24,674 bases of DNA from CAZSAT01 sp964604675 (GCA_964604675.1 CAZSAT010000102.1:1-24674), one strand, 5' to 3'. Counted from the stretch's first letter, positions 8,474 through 16,755 are shown. Numbers and translations: made by a program. The notes: generated by a model from the sequence alone, not told the origin.

Positions 8474-9808
8474 ATGTGCATGGCACAGATTCTTCGCGGT
8501 CCTCTCCGCCGGGCACTCATCGTCGAGCGTCCGGACAGCTCGCTCGACGGCTTGCTCGGAGCCGCTGGCTTCGACGTGGTGCGCGTCGACGCGGCCCCCG
8601 ACGAAGACGAGCTGGTCGACCTCCTCAGGACCCACCGAAGCCAGGTGTTGTTCAAGCGCTCGCGGGTCCAGGTGACGCGCCGTGTCGTCGAGTGCTCGCC
8701 CGACCTCGTCGCCATCCAGCTCTGCTCGATCGGCGATGACTCGATCGACAAGAACGCCTGTGCCGAGCGCGGCGTGCTGGTGTTCAACGACCCGGTGTCC
8801 AACGGACGTTCGGTGGTCGAGCTCGCCATCGGCCACCTGATCGCCCTGTCGCGGCGTCTCTACGAGACCTTCGACGACACCCACGCGGGCGCGTGGGAGA
8901 AGTCCAACGCCGAGCGGTACGAGGTCCGGGGCAAGGTGCTCGGCATCCTGGGGCTGGGCAACATCGGTCGCCAGGTCGCCAAGGTCGCGACGCTGCTCGG
9001 CATGGACGTGTTCTTCTTCGATGAACGCGAGGTGGCCCAGGAGGTCGGGGAGGAGATGGGCTGGCGACGCGCCGGCACCGCGCAGGAGCTCTTCCGACAC
9101 TCCGACATGGTCAGCGTGCATGTCTCGGCTTCCACGCCCCGTGGAAAGACCAACGAGGGCCTGCTGATGGGCTTGCTGGGCCAGCTCGGTGCGGAGCGAC
9201 CCCAGAACAGCCCGCGGGTTTTCGTCAACCTGGCGCGCGGTTTCCTGCATGCGCCGGAAGAGCTGCTCGAGGCCATCGACTCCGGCGCCATCCGGCGGGC
9301 AGCCGTGGACGTCTACCCGGCCGAGCCGAACAAGAACGGACCGGGTTGGGAGAATCCCTACGCGTCGGAACCCCGCGTGGCCACCACGCCTCACATCGGG
9401 GCGGCCACCCAGGAGGCGCAGCCGCGGATCGCGCGACGTGTCGCGCAGACCCAGCGGAACTTTTCTACCGCCGGGTCCATTCGCGACTGCGTGTTCTCCC
9501 CGCGTTCGAAGATCTCGGTGGCCGACGGCAACGGTGGTCGCGCCGTGCTGCTTGTGGTCCACAGCACGGCGCGTGGCACCAAGAAGGCGCTCGACGAGGC
9601 CATCTACGAAGCTGGGGCCAGCAACCTGCGCTCCCAACACCGCGACCTCGGCCCGTGGGGCATCGCGGTGGACGCCAACCTGCTCGACCGCCCGCTCTCG
9701 ACCGAACAGCTCGACAGCATCGTGCAGCTCACCCGCTCGATCACGGGGGACCCGTTGGCCGTACGGCTGGTTCGCCAGGTCGAGCTCACCGACCAGGACA
9801 GCCCGTGA
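8474..9808 (+). CDS. serA: D-3-phosphoglycerate dehydrogenase (E. coli SerA type) in a polysaccharide operon
   Basis: The 444-residue protein is a D-isomer-specific 2-hydroxyacid dehydrogenase, expected to oxidise 3-phosphoglycerate to 3-phosphohydroxypyruvate with NAD+. The NAD motif GLGNIG is at 160-165. The catalytic triad is intact as R255 (NLARG), E284 (VYPAEP) and H307 (TPHIGAATQEAQ), with the same 29- and 23-residue spacings as E. coli SerA. FNDPVSNGRSVVELAIGHL is also SerA-like. A C-terminal ACT-like domain (about 360-440) is present but diverged: the E. coli serine-binding HEN is HST here, while the later Asn (NLRSQ) is kept. The ATG at 8474 is taken, with GAGGGG about 10 nt upstream; ATG 8480 is an alternative. 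It lies 21 nt after the ligase-like gene and its stop overlaps the methyltransferase start. It could feed serine or glycerate units to the glycan, or simply be the cell's SerA. Confidence 0.88.
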   Translation: MCMAQILRGPLRRALIVERPDSSLDGLLGAAGFDVVRVDAAPDEDELVDLLRTHRSQVLFKRSRVQVTRRVVECSPDLVAIQLCSIGDDSIDKNACAERGVLVFNDPVSNGRSVVELAIGHLIALSRRLYETFDDTHAGAWEKSNAERYEVRGKVLGILGLGNIGRQVAKVATLLGMDVFFFDEREVAQEVGEEMGWRRAGTAQELFRHSDMVSVHVSASTPRGKTNEGLLMGLLGQLGAERPQNSPRVFVNLARGFLHAPEELLEAIDSGAIRRAAVDVYPAEPNKNGPGWENPYASEPRVATTPHIGAATQEAQPRIARRVAQTQRNFSTAGSIRDCVFSPRSKISVADGNGGRAVLLVVHSTARGTKKALDEAIYEAGASNLRSQHRDLGPWGIAVDANLLDRPLSTEQLDSIVQLTRSITGDPLAVRLVRQVELTDQDSP

Positions 9809-10581
9809 CCGACAAGGGAATCCCCCAGAAGGCTCTGCACAAGGCGCATCGCCTGCTCCAGCGCGCCGGCTTCCGGCTCGCGCCGGTCAAGCCGCCCTAC
9901 GAGAACTACATGGGGGAGCCGTTTCGGGCGATCTACGACGCCTGCCATCCCTTCACCATGACCGACGCCAACCGGATGTACGCCCTCTACAAGGCGGTCA
10001 ACTACGTGCTCGCAGACGGCATCGAGGGCGACTTCGTCGAGTGTGGCGTGTGGAAGGGCGGCAGCACCATGGTGATGGCGAAGGCGCTCATGGACGCAGG
10101 CTCGACCGACCGCACGCTCTACCTCTACGACACCTTCGCCGGCATGAGCGAGCCGACCGACGACGACGTGGCCTTCGACGACGGCTCGACCACGCACGAG
10201 ACCTGGCAGGCCAGCCAGCAGGACGGCGTCACCGATTGGGCCTACAGCCCGCTCGATGAGGTCGAGAGGAACGTGCGGAGCACCGGCTATGCGCCGGACC
10301 GCTTCGTGTTCGTCAAGGGCAAGGTCGAGGACACGATCCCGTCCACGCTCCCCGATCGGATCGCGCTCCTACGCCTCGACACGGACTGGAAGGAGTCCAC
10401 GCGCCACGAGCTCGATCACCTCTTCCCGCTCGTCGCCCCCCACGGCGTCGTGTTCATCGACGACTACGACTGGTTTCGAGGCGCACGGGAGGCCACCGAC
10501 GAGTACTTCGCCGAGCACGGCATCCACATGCTGCTGACCAGCCTCGGCGGCGGTGGCGTCATCGGCGTCAAGCGCGGCTGA
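9805..10581 (+). CDS. TylF/MycF-family O-methyltransferase
   Basis: The 258-residue protein starts at GTG 9805, overlapping the serA-like stop by 4 nt (GTGA), so translational coupling is likely. It carries TylF/MycF hallmarks: FVECGVWKGGSTMVMAKAL for SAM binding, LYLYDTFAGMSEP, the motif RLDTDWKEST, and FIDDYDWFRGAREATDEYF. The acidic residues in LDTDW and IDDYD match the metal-binding positions of macrocin O-methyltransferases, which methylate sugar hydroxyls in a Mg2+-dependent way. In this operon it probably O-methylates a sugar or glycerate-like group of the exported glycan; the substrate is inferred. It is the last gene of the kinase operon and ends 32 nt from the convergent NYN gene. 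Confidence 0.87.
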   Translation: MTDKGIPQKALHKAHRLLQRAGFRLAPVKPPYENYMGEPFRAIYDACHPFTMTDANRMYALYKAVNYVLADGIEGDFVECGVWKGGSTMVMAKALMDAGSTDRTLYLYDTFAGMSEPTDDDVAFDDGSTTHETWQASQQDGVTDWAYSPLDEVERNVRSTGYAPDRFVFVKGKVEDTIPSTLPDRIALLRLDTDWKESTRHELDHLFPLVAPHGVVFIDDYDWFRGAREATDEYFAEHGIHMLLTSLGGGGVIGVKRG

Positions 10582-10613
10582 CGCCACCGGGCGTCGACCG
10601 AGCGGTCAACTCC

Positions 10614-12275
10614 TCAGCTGGCGTCGACCGGCGCCTCGACCGCCTTCTTGACCGTGCGGCGCCGGGGGGCGCGCTTCTTCACGGGCTTGGCCGGCTCGGC
10701 CTCCGCCGGAGCGGCCTCGGCTGCATCGGTGGGCGCGGCGTCCGTAGCGCCGGCGTCACCTGACGGCGCCTCCGTGGCCGGGGCCGCTTCGGCGGCCGGC
10801 GCCGCGTCCTCCGACTCGGCGGCCACCTGCTTGGCGACCTTCTTCTTCCTGGGAGCACGCTTCTTCTTGGGAGCGGCGTCCTCCGCTGGGGCCGCCGCGG
10901 CCGCTTCGACGCTCGCCTCGTCGTCCGAGTCCTTCCGGCGGGGCTTCCGGCGACGCCCCTTGGCCCCGTCGTCGGCGCCTTCGGGCTCGGGAGGCAACTC
11001 GGGCATGGCCGGAGCACGCAGCGGCGTGGCCGCCGCCTTCACGAGCTCGGCCACCGCGTCGTGAGCGGTCTTGTCGCCGAACAGGAGCTCGGCCAGGGCC
11101 GCCACGGAGGGGTCGAGCTCGAGCTCCTTCACCGTGGTGAGGTAGTGGTGGTTGAGGCGCCTGTTGAGCTGCTCGACATCTTCCGAGATGACGAACGATG
11201 CCGTGGCGCTCTGGACCGGTCCACCCTTGGTGTGGAGCAGGGCGCCGGCAGCGCGCAGGCTGTCGACCACGGCGCGGACGTGCTTCACGCTCAGGGCCGG
11301 GTGGGCCGCCATGACGCGCTTGAACACGTCTTGAGGCACGAAGCGGACCGTGCACTTGGCGTGCTTCGCCGTGCGCTCGTTGACCACCTCCACGAACGAG
11401 GTGAGCACCGTGGTGCGCAGGTCCGGCGTCAGGGGCTCGGCGCCGGCCTCGCTGAGCTTGGCGTAGAGCAGGGCGGGCTCACCGATGAGGCGGTGGATCG
11501 GCTCCGGGGGCTTCTCGTCGACGGCGATGGCCGTGCTCTCGACGAACACACCGCCGCCGCGGTCGGCCTTGGAGAGGCGGATGCCGCCCCGATCGCGGAA
11601 GGCCTCCAGGAAGCGGGTGAAGCTGGCGTAGCCCAGATCCCCTTCGTTGAAGTCCGGCTCCTTGCGCTTCAGCGTCTGCTTGAGGCGCGAGCCGGGGACG
11701 GGGCCGTCGGACTCCCGCTGCAGGGCCTCGAGCACGCCCATGACCAGCTCGAAGGCTTCCGTCCGGCTGATCGAGCCCGACTTGGTCCGCGGCTTGGAGG
11801 TCCGCTTGGAGCGGGCCAGCGAGTCGTAGAAGATGAACTCGTCGCAGCTCTCGATGATGAGGCGCGACGTGCTCTTGCGCGTGCCGCAGCCGATCACGCG
11901 CTTGTCGAGCTCCTTGAGCTTCAGCACGAGCGGCGTGAAGTCGGAGTCGCCCGACACGATGACGAAGGCGTCGACGTAGGGCTTGGTGTAGGCGAGCTCC
12001 ATGCAGTCGACGACCAGCGCCACGTCCGCGCGGTTCTTGTCCTGCATGCCGTGGCTGGTGAGCTCGAACAGGTTGATGCCTGCCATCAGGCAGTCCTGCT
12101 TGAACTTGGCGAAGCGGCCCCAGTCGGCGTAGCTGCGCGCTACGAGGATGCGACCCTTCTCCTTGAAGCGGTCGACGATGGCGTGCACGTCGACACGCCC
12201 GAGGCCTTCCTTGCTGGCGCCTGCGGCGATGTTCTCGAAGTCGATGAGCAGAGCGAGGTTGAGCTCTTTGTCCAT
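10614..12275 (-). CDS. NYN-domain putative RNase with LOTUS/OST-HTH domain and basic Ala-Lys-rich tail
   Basis: The protein is 553 residues from ATG 12275; a TTG 96 nt upstream is possible but would add an untypical leader. Residues ~5-165 form a LabA-type NYN (PIN-like) nuclease domain: LLIDFENI (D12), NRADVALVVDCMELAY and FVIVSGDSDFTPLV, the acidic residues expected to bind metal for RNA cleavage. Around residues 190-270, VPGSRLKQTLKRKEPDFNEGDLGY-type sequence is a LOTUS/OST-HTH domain, thought to bind RNA (G4 or dsRNA). A middle helical region of unknown fold follows. The last ~120 residues are low complexity: AAPAE-type stretches broken by KKKRAPRKKK and KKRAPRRR blocks, like histone H1 or bacterial AlgP/HupN-type tails. 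It is transcribed divergently from the MoxR unit. The RNA target is unknown. Confidence 0.85.
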   Translation of the reverse strand: MDKELNLALLIDFENIAAGASKEGLGRVDVHAIVDRFKEKGRILVARSYADWGRFAKFKQDCLMAGINLFELTSHGMQDKNRADVALVVDCMELAYTKPYVDAFVIVSGDSDFTPLVLKLKELDKRVIGCGTRKSTSRLIIESCDEFIFYDSLARSKRTSKPRTKSGSISRTEAFELVMGVLEALQRESDGPVPGSRLKQTLKRKEPDFNEGDLGYASFTRFLEAFRDRGGIRLSKADRGGGVFVESTAIAVDEKPPEPIHRLIGEPALLYAKLSEAGAEPLTPDLRTTVLTSFVEVVNERTAKHAKCTVRFVPQDVFKRVMAAHPALSVKHVRAVVDSLRAAGALLHTKGGPVQSATASFVISEDVEQLNRRLNHHYLTTVKELELDPSVAALAELLFGDKTAHDAVAELVKAAATPLRAPAMPELPPEPEGADDGAKGRRRKPRRKDSDDEASVEAAAAAPAEDAAPKKKRAPRKKKVAKQVAAESEDAAPAAEAAPATEAPSGDAGATDAAPTDAAEAAPAEAEPAKPVKKRAPRRRTVKKAVEAPVDAS

Positions 12276-12408
12276 GGTGTTGATGTTCCCTGTTGGGACC
12301 GGAGCTTCTCCGTTGGAGACGAGCGTCCGGCGGTTCCCGAGCCCAGCAGAATGCAGGCCCGTGGATGGCAACTAACGCCTCGGCTACGTTTGGCGACCGG
12401 GAGTGTGC
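12276..12408. promoter_or_regulatory. Divergent intergenic region between NYN gene and MoxR unit
   Basis: This 133-nt region must hold the promoters of both divergent units. A small hairpin (TCTCC/GGAGA, loop GTT, 12307-12319) lies in the presumed leader of the NYN gene. No convincing -35/-10 pair was recognised in either direction. The MoxR start is supported by GGGAG (about 12399-12403), close to ATG 12409. Confidence 0.3.
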
Positions 12409-13227
12409 ATGAGCTTCGATCGTTTCCAGGGCGCGACCCACTACATCGCAGACGAGGGGCTGCGCGCCGCGGTCAACGCCTCGATCGCGCTGCAGCGCCC
12501 ACTGCTCGTGAAGGGAGAGCCCGGCACCGGCAAGACCCTGCTCGCCCATGCCGTGGCCGAGGGCCTGGCCATGCCTCTGCTGACCTGGCACGTGAAGTCC
12601 ACCACCAAGGCGGTCGAGGGCCTCTACACCTACGACGTGGTCCAGCGGCTGAACGACTCGCGCTTCGGCGACGCCGACGTGTCCGACATCCGGACCTACA
12701 TCAAGCTCGGGCCGCTCGGCCAGGCGCTCCGGGCCGACAGCCGGCAGGTCCTGTTGATCGACGAGATCGACAAGGCGGACATCGAGTTCCCCAACGACCT
12801 GCTCCGTGAGCTCGACGAGATGCGCTTCCACATCCCGGAGCTCGACGAGACCTACACCGCGCAGCACCGACCGATCGTGATCATCACGTCCAACGCCGAG
12901 AAGGACCTGCCCGACGCCTTCCTGCGACGCTGCGTCTTCCACCACATCCAGTTCCCATCACGGGACCGCATGCGCGAGATCGTCGCCGTGCACCACCCGC
13001 AGCTCGACGAGGCGCTGCTGGACGGCGCGATGGATCGCTTCTACGCGGTGCGGAAGACCGATGGACTGCGGAAGAAGCCGTCGACCTCCGAGCTGTTGGA
13101 CTGGTTGGTCGTGCTCGCGGCCGCGGGGGTCGATCCCGAGCGGATCGCCGAGCGCTTTCCGTTTCGAGGGGTGCTCTTGAAGCAGGAAGCCGACCTGGGT
13201 CGCGTCGGACGCCGCGGCGCTCGATGA
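12409..13227 (+). CDS. MoxR-family AAA+ ATPase
   Basis: The protein is 272 residues. Walker A GEPGTGKT is at 36-43 (K42), Walker B VLLIDEID at 114-121 (D118, E119), and a sensor-1-like strand is IVIITSNAEKDLPDAFLRRC, with the arginines expected of the family just after. MoxR ATPases act with VWA-domain partners as chaperones that insert metals or cofactors or assemble complexes. This fits the neighbouring VWA gene, whose ATG overlaps this stop by 4 nt. I chose ATG 12409 because the GGGAG ribosome site is close; GTG 12403 is the alternative. The final ~25 residues are basic. The client complex is not identified here. Confidence 0.92.
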   Translation: MSFDRFQGATHYIADEGLRAAVNASIALQRPLLVKGEPGTGKTLLAHAVAEGLAMPLLTWHVKSTTKAVEGLYTYDVVQRLNDSRFGDADVSDIRTYIKLGPLGQALRADSRQVLLIDEIDKADIEFPNDLLRELDEMRFHIPELDETYTAQHRPIVIITSNAEKDLPDAFLRRCVFHHIQFPSRDRMREIVAVHHPQLDEALLDGAMDRFYAVRKTDGLRKKPSTSELLDWLVVLAAAGVDPERIAERFPFRGVLLKQEADLGRVGRRGAR

Positions 13228-14387
13228 GCCGCGCCTTCGAGCTCCTGCTGTGGAACCTGCGCGCACAGGGCGTGCAGGTGGGCATGAACGAGTGGCTGGC
13301 CTTCCTCGAGGGGGTGCAGAAGGGCCTCGCCCGGGACGTCGAGGGCGTCTACGACCTCGGTCGCAGCGTGCTGGTGCACTCCGAGAAGGACTACGACGCC
13401 TTCGACCAGGCCTTCTCCTCGTGCTTCGAGGGTGTGGAGCTCGAGCCCACGCTGAAGGAGGCGCTGGCCGAGTGGCTGCGGGATCCGGAGGCCTTCGAGG
13501 AGGGACGTGCCGCGGGCCAGCACGACTTCGAGCACGAGGAGGCTCTCTGGAAGGCGTTCCTCGAGACCCTGAAGGAGCAGCAACAGCGCCACGACGGCGG
13601 CAACCGCTGGGTCGGGACGGGAGGCACGTCACCCTTCGGTCACTCGGGGCAGGCCAACACGGGTGTGCGCGTGGGCGGCGAGGGTGGGGGAGGGCGATCC
13701 GCCATCCGGATCGCCGGCGAGCGGCGATGGCAGGGCTACCGCACGGACGTGGCGCTCGGGGTTCGGGACTTCAAGGTCGCGCTGAAGGCCCTCCGACGCT
13801 TGCAGCGACAAGGCGCCTGGGAGCTCGACATCGACGCGACCATCGACGCATCTGCGCAGAACGGCGGCGACATCGAGCTCGCCTGGGAGCGCGAGCGCAA
13901 GAACCGCGTGCACGTGGTGCTCTTGATGGACAGCGGGGGCTCGATGAGCCCTCACGAGCGGCTGGTGTCGCGCCTGTTCACGGCGGCCACGGAGATGAAG
14001 ACCTTCAAGTCCTTCACGGCCTGGCACTTCCACAACTGCGTGTACGGCTACCTCTACAAGGACTACGCCACCTGGGACCGCCGACGCTTCGACGAGGTGT
14101 TCGGCGAGCTGACGCCGAACCATCGACTGATCTTCGTCGGCGACGCGGCGATGGCCCCGTGGGAGTTGTTCACCTCGTCGATGGGCTTCGGAGAACGGGG
14201 CCCCAGCGGCCTGGAGCGCCTGCAACTGCTCGGTCGCAGGTGCCCGGCCAGCATCTGGCTGAACCCGGACCCCCGCCGCTTCTGGGACCATCCGACGGTG
14301 CGCGCCATCGAAGAGGTCTTCCCCATGCACCCGCTCACCCTGGACGGACTCCGTGACGGCATTCGTCACCTTCGCGCTCCTCGCTAG
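13224..14387 (+). CDS. CoxE-like VWA-domain protein, MoxR partner
   Basis: The 387-residue protein begins at an ATG overlapping the MoxR stop (ATGA). The N-terminal ~110 residues (LLLWNLRAQGVQVGMNEWL..) resemble the helical N-terminus of CoxE-like proteins. A Gly-rich linker (GTSPFGHSGQANTGVRVGGEGGGG) follows. The VWA domain starts about residue 230 with VVLLMDSGGSMS, where D236, G238 and S240 take the MIDAS positions. The central Ser of the classical DxSxS is Gly, a variant I recall from CoxE-like proteins. The later segments WHFHNCVYGYLYKDY and IFVGDAAMAPWEL are typical. It lacks signal peptide and membrane helices, so it is probably cytoplasmic and forms a MoxR-VWA pair. The next gene starts inside its end. 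Confidence 0.88.
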   Translation: MSRAFELLLWNLRAQGVQVGMNEWLAFLEGVQKGLARDVEGVYDLGRSVLVHSEKDYDAFDQAFSSCFEGVELEPTLKEALAEWLRDPEAFEEGRAAGQHDFEHEEALWKAFLETLKEQQQRHDGGNRWVGTGGTSPFGHSGQANTGVRVGGEGGGGRSAIRIAGERRWQGYRTDVALGVRDFKVALKALRRLQRQGAWELDIDATIDASAQNGGDIELAWERERKNRVHVVLLMDSGGSMSPHERLVSRLFTAATEMKTFKSFTAWHFHNCVYGYLYKDYATWDRRRFDEVFGELTPNHRLIFVGDAAMAPWELFTSSMGFGERGPSGLERLQLLGRRCPASIWLNPDPRRFWDHPTVRAIEEVFPMHPLTLDGLRDGIRHLRAPR

Positions 14388-15681
14388 CGGCTGCGACGCC
14401 GGCTCGCGCGCCGAGCGGGCCTGGGAGGCGGGCGAGCACGAGCGTGCCGCCACGCTCTGGCTCGGCGTCGGCGACCGCAGCCCGATCGAGAGCGCACGGC
14501 TCGCCCGCGCGCTGGTCCAGCAGGGTGCCCTGGACGAAGCGCAGGAGGTGCTCGACGCGGTGGAGTCTTCCGAGCTCGGCGCCGAGGGTTGGTTGGCGAC
14601 CGGCCTCGTGGCTGTGCACCGCGGCGACACCGTCACCGCTCTGCGAGCCTTCGAGACCGGCCTGGCGATCGAGCCCCTGAGCGAGCTCCAGGTCAACCGC
14701 TGCGTGGCGCGCATCCTCCTGCTCGACGAACCGCTTGCGGCCTGCCAGGCGGCGGTGGCCTCCGCGCAACACGACGTGCGTGCGCAGCTCGGGCTGGCCG
14801 AGGCCGCGGCCCAGGAAGGGCTCAACGACGCGGCTGCGCAGGCGCTCGCGAGCGCTGCGGCCATGCCGGACGCCATCGAGCACGAGGCCTGGCAGGCGCG
14901 CATCTGGGCTCTGTTGGGGCAGCACATGCAGGCCTGCGCGCTGGGCAAGGCTCACCCGAGCCTGGGCATCGCCAGGAGTTGCCTGGCCGCTGGGCAGGTA
15001 GCGCTTGCACGCCCGATGCTCGCAGGGCTCCACGAGCGGGAGCCGTTGGCCGCCCCGCTGCTCCTGCGGCTGGCCGTCGACGACGCCGCCGCGAGCCCCC
15101 ACGACCCGGTGCCGCGCGAGACCGCCCACCGCTGGCGGCGCGCGATCGAGGACGCGGGGCTTCCCGACGACAGCGGCGTGGAGACCGACCTGGGGCGTCT
15201 GGCCGCGCTCGACGGTGACGTGGAGCAGGCTGTCGAGCATTGGCGAGAGGCCATGCGGCTCGCTCCGGGAGTGGCCGCGCCGCGGCTGAACCTTGCGGAC
15301 CACCTGGTGCACGGCGGCGACGTGCCTGGGGCCCTCGCGGTCCTGCAGAGCGACGAGGCCGAAGCCGTGGAGATGCTGGCTCTCGGCGTGCGAGCCGCCG
15401 AGATCGAGCTCGATCACGGCCAGGATCTGTCCGGTCTCAGCAGCTTGCTCGCAAACCTCTCAGAGGGTTGCCGCTACCACGAGCTCAAGGCCTGCGGGCT
15501 GAAGGTGGCCTGGCTCGATGCACGCCTGGACGCCAAGGCGGGTCGCGTCGACGGCATGCTCGCCAAGTTGGAGCTCCTGCTCGCCGAGGGCGGAGAAGGG
15601 TACCGAGCGCGCGTCGACAGGCAGCCGGACTTCGCGCCCTACCTCGACCGGATGGATCTGCAGGCCCTGCTCTCCGACTGA
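14353..15681 (+). CDS. Putative TPR-like lipoprotein
   Basis: The 442-residue protein is rich in Ala, Leu and Glu, with repeated helical hairpins of TPR type, for example RAWEAGEHERAATLWLGVGD near residue 20, LARALVQQGALDEAQEVLDAV, and AVEHWREAMRLAPGVAAPRLNLADHLV. The only in-frame start is GTG 14353, inside the VWA gene (35-nt overlap). It gives MTAFVTFALLASGC, which resembles a lipoprotein signal with Cys14. That signal is very short, has no basic n-region, and has Ala rather than Leu at -3. Either it is an unusual lipoprotein or the true start differs. Coupling to the MoxR-VWA genes suggests a scaffold for the same system. I do not recognise a specific family. Confidence 0.7.
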   Translation: MTAFVTFALLASGCDAGSRAERAWEAGEHERAATLWLGVGDRSPIESARLARALVQQGALDEAQEVLDAVESSELGAEGWLATGLVAVHRGDTVTALRAFETGLAIEPLSELQVNRCVARILLLDEPLAACQAAVASAQHDVRAQLGLAEAAAQEGLNDAAAQALASAAAMPDAIEHEAWQARIWALLGQHMQACALGKAHPSLGIARSCLAAGQVALARPMLAGLHEREPLAAPLLLRLAVDDAAASPHDPVPRETAHRWRRAIEDAGLPDDSGVETDLGRLAALDGDVEQAVEHWREAMRLAPGVAAPRLNLADHLVHGGDVPGALAVLQSDEAEAVEMLALGVRAAEIELDHGQDLSGLSSLLANLSEGCRYHELKACGLKVAWLDARLDAKAGRVDGMLAKLELLLAEGGEGYRARVDRQPDFAPYLDRMDLQALLSD

Positions 15682-15714
15682 CACACCATCCGGTTATCCG
15701 TGGCCTCCACTTCC

Positions 15715-15786
15715 TGGGGCGTCGCCAAGTGGTAAGGCACCGGGTTTTGATCCCGGTATTCGCAGGTTCGAACCCTGCCGCCCCAA
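15715..15786 (+). tRNA. tRNA-Gln (anticodon TTG)
   Basis: A complete cloverleaf can be folded. The acceptor stem is TGGGGCG/CGCCCCA, the D-arm is GCC..GGTAA..GGC, the anticodon stem is CCGGG/CCCGG with loop TTTTGAT (anticodon TTG, reading CAA and CAG), and the T-arm is GCAGG/CCTGC with loop TTCGAAC. The sequence is very close to known bacterial Gln tRNAs. The 3' CCA is not fully encoded, since the bases after the discriminator A are CCT. It ends 18 nt before the prs start codon, so it is almost certainly co-transcribed with prs and processed from the same RNA. Confidence 0.96.
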
Positions 15787-15804
15787 CCTCTCCTCGGAGG
15801 CCCG

Positions 15805-16755
15805 ATGTTCGGCGAGATCAAGCTCCTCTCCGGCAACGCCAACCCCGCCCTCGCGGAAGCGATCGCTGGCCACCTCGGCACGGAGATCGGCCGTGCCCAG
15901 GTGTCGCGCTTCTCCGACGGCGAGGTGCAGGTCGAGATCAGCGAGAACGTCCGCGGACGCGACGTCTTCATCATCCAGCCCACCTGCCAACCGGCCAACG
16001 ACCACCTGATGGAGCTCTTCATCATGGGGGACGCCTGCAAGCGCGCCAGCGCGGGCCGGATGACCGCGGTCGTGCCGTACTACGGTTACGCGCGGCAGGA
16101 TCGGAAGGTCGCCCCGCGGGCACCGATCACCGCCAAGCTCGTGGCCGATCTCATCCAAGGGGTGGGCTACGACCGCGTGCTCACCATCGACCTCCACGCC
16201 GGGCAGATCCAGGGCTTCTTCGACATTCCCGTCGACAACCTCTACGCCTCCAAGGCGTTGGTCCCCGCCCTGAAGGCCGAGCTCGGCTCGGGCGACGACC
16301 TGATCATGGTCTCGCCCGATGCCGGCGGCGTGGAACGCGCTCGCTTCTACGCGAAGTACCTGGGCTGCGGCCTGGCCATCATCGACAAGCGGCGCACCAA
16401 GCCCAACGAGGCGGCGGTGATGCACATCATCGGCGAGGTCGAGGGCATGCGCTGCGTGCTCATCGACGACATGATCGACACCGCGGGCACCCTGACCAAG
16501 GGGGCCCAGGCCCTGATGGAGAAGGGCAAGGCCAAGGAGGTCATGGCGGTAGCCACCCACCCCGTGCTCAGCGGACCCGCCGTCGCGCGGATCGCCGAGA
16601 GCCCGCTGAAGTGGGTGATGGTCTCCGACACCATCCCCAGCAGCGAGGCGGCGAAGGCCATGGGCAAGCTCAAGGTCGTCACCCTCGCCGGCCTGCTCGG
16701 AAAGGCCATCCGCTCCATCCACGACGCCGACTCCGTCAGCCGACTGTTCCTCTGA
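15805..16755 (+). CDS. prs: Ribose-phosphate pyrophosphokinase (PRPP synthase)
   Basis: The 316-residue protein has the normal length of class I PRPP synthases. It transfers pyrophosphate from ATP to ribose 5-phosphate, giving PRPP for nucleotide, His, Trp and NAD synthesis. Family signatures are SRFSDGEVQVEI near the N-terminus, YGYARQDRK (ATP site), DLHAGQIQGFFDIPVDNL (the PRPP synthase signature), VSPDAGGVERAR, and VLIDDMIDTAGT (ribose-phosphate loop). The ATG at 15805 follows GGAGG by 4 nt. It lies directly after tRNA-Gln and before ctc and pth, a conserved order in deltaproteobacterial-type genomes. Confidence 0.97.
   Translation: MFGEIKLLSGNANPALAEAIAGHLGTEIGRAQVSRFSDGEVQVEISENVRGRDVFIIQPTCQPANDHLMELFIMGDACKRASAGRMTAVVPYYGYARQDRKVAPRAPITAKLVADLIQGVGYDRVLTIDLHAGQIQGFFDIPVDNLYASKALVPALKAELGSGDDLIMVSPDAGGVERARFYAKYLGCGLAIIDKRRTKPNEAAVMHIIGEVEGMRCVLIDDMIDTAGTLTKGAQALMEKGKAKEVMAVATHPVLSGPAVARIAESPLKWVMVSDTIPSSEAAKAMGKLKVVTLAGLLGKAIRSIHDADSVSRLFL

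Noticed and set aside
5320..8739. Plus-strand open frame of about 1,139 codons across the kinase and ligase-like genes
   Set aside because: It crosses the boundaries of three well-supported genes, and the product is Arg/Pro/Gly-rich with no domain. It is a shadow frame.
10593..10610. Imperfect palindrome (GTCGACCG..CGGTCAAC) between the convergent tylF-like and NYN genes
   Set aside because: It has one mismatch, a tight loop and no T-run on either strand, so I do not call it a terminator.
15678..15714. Possible promoter (CTGACA box) before tRNA-Gln
   Set aside because: No -10 element lies at an acceptable spacing, and only 33 nt separate the previous stop from the tRNA.
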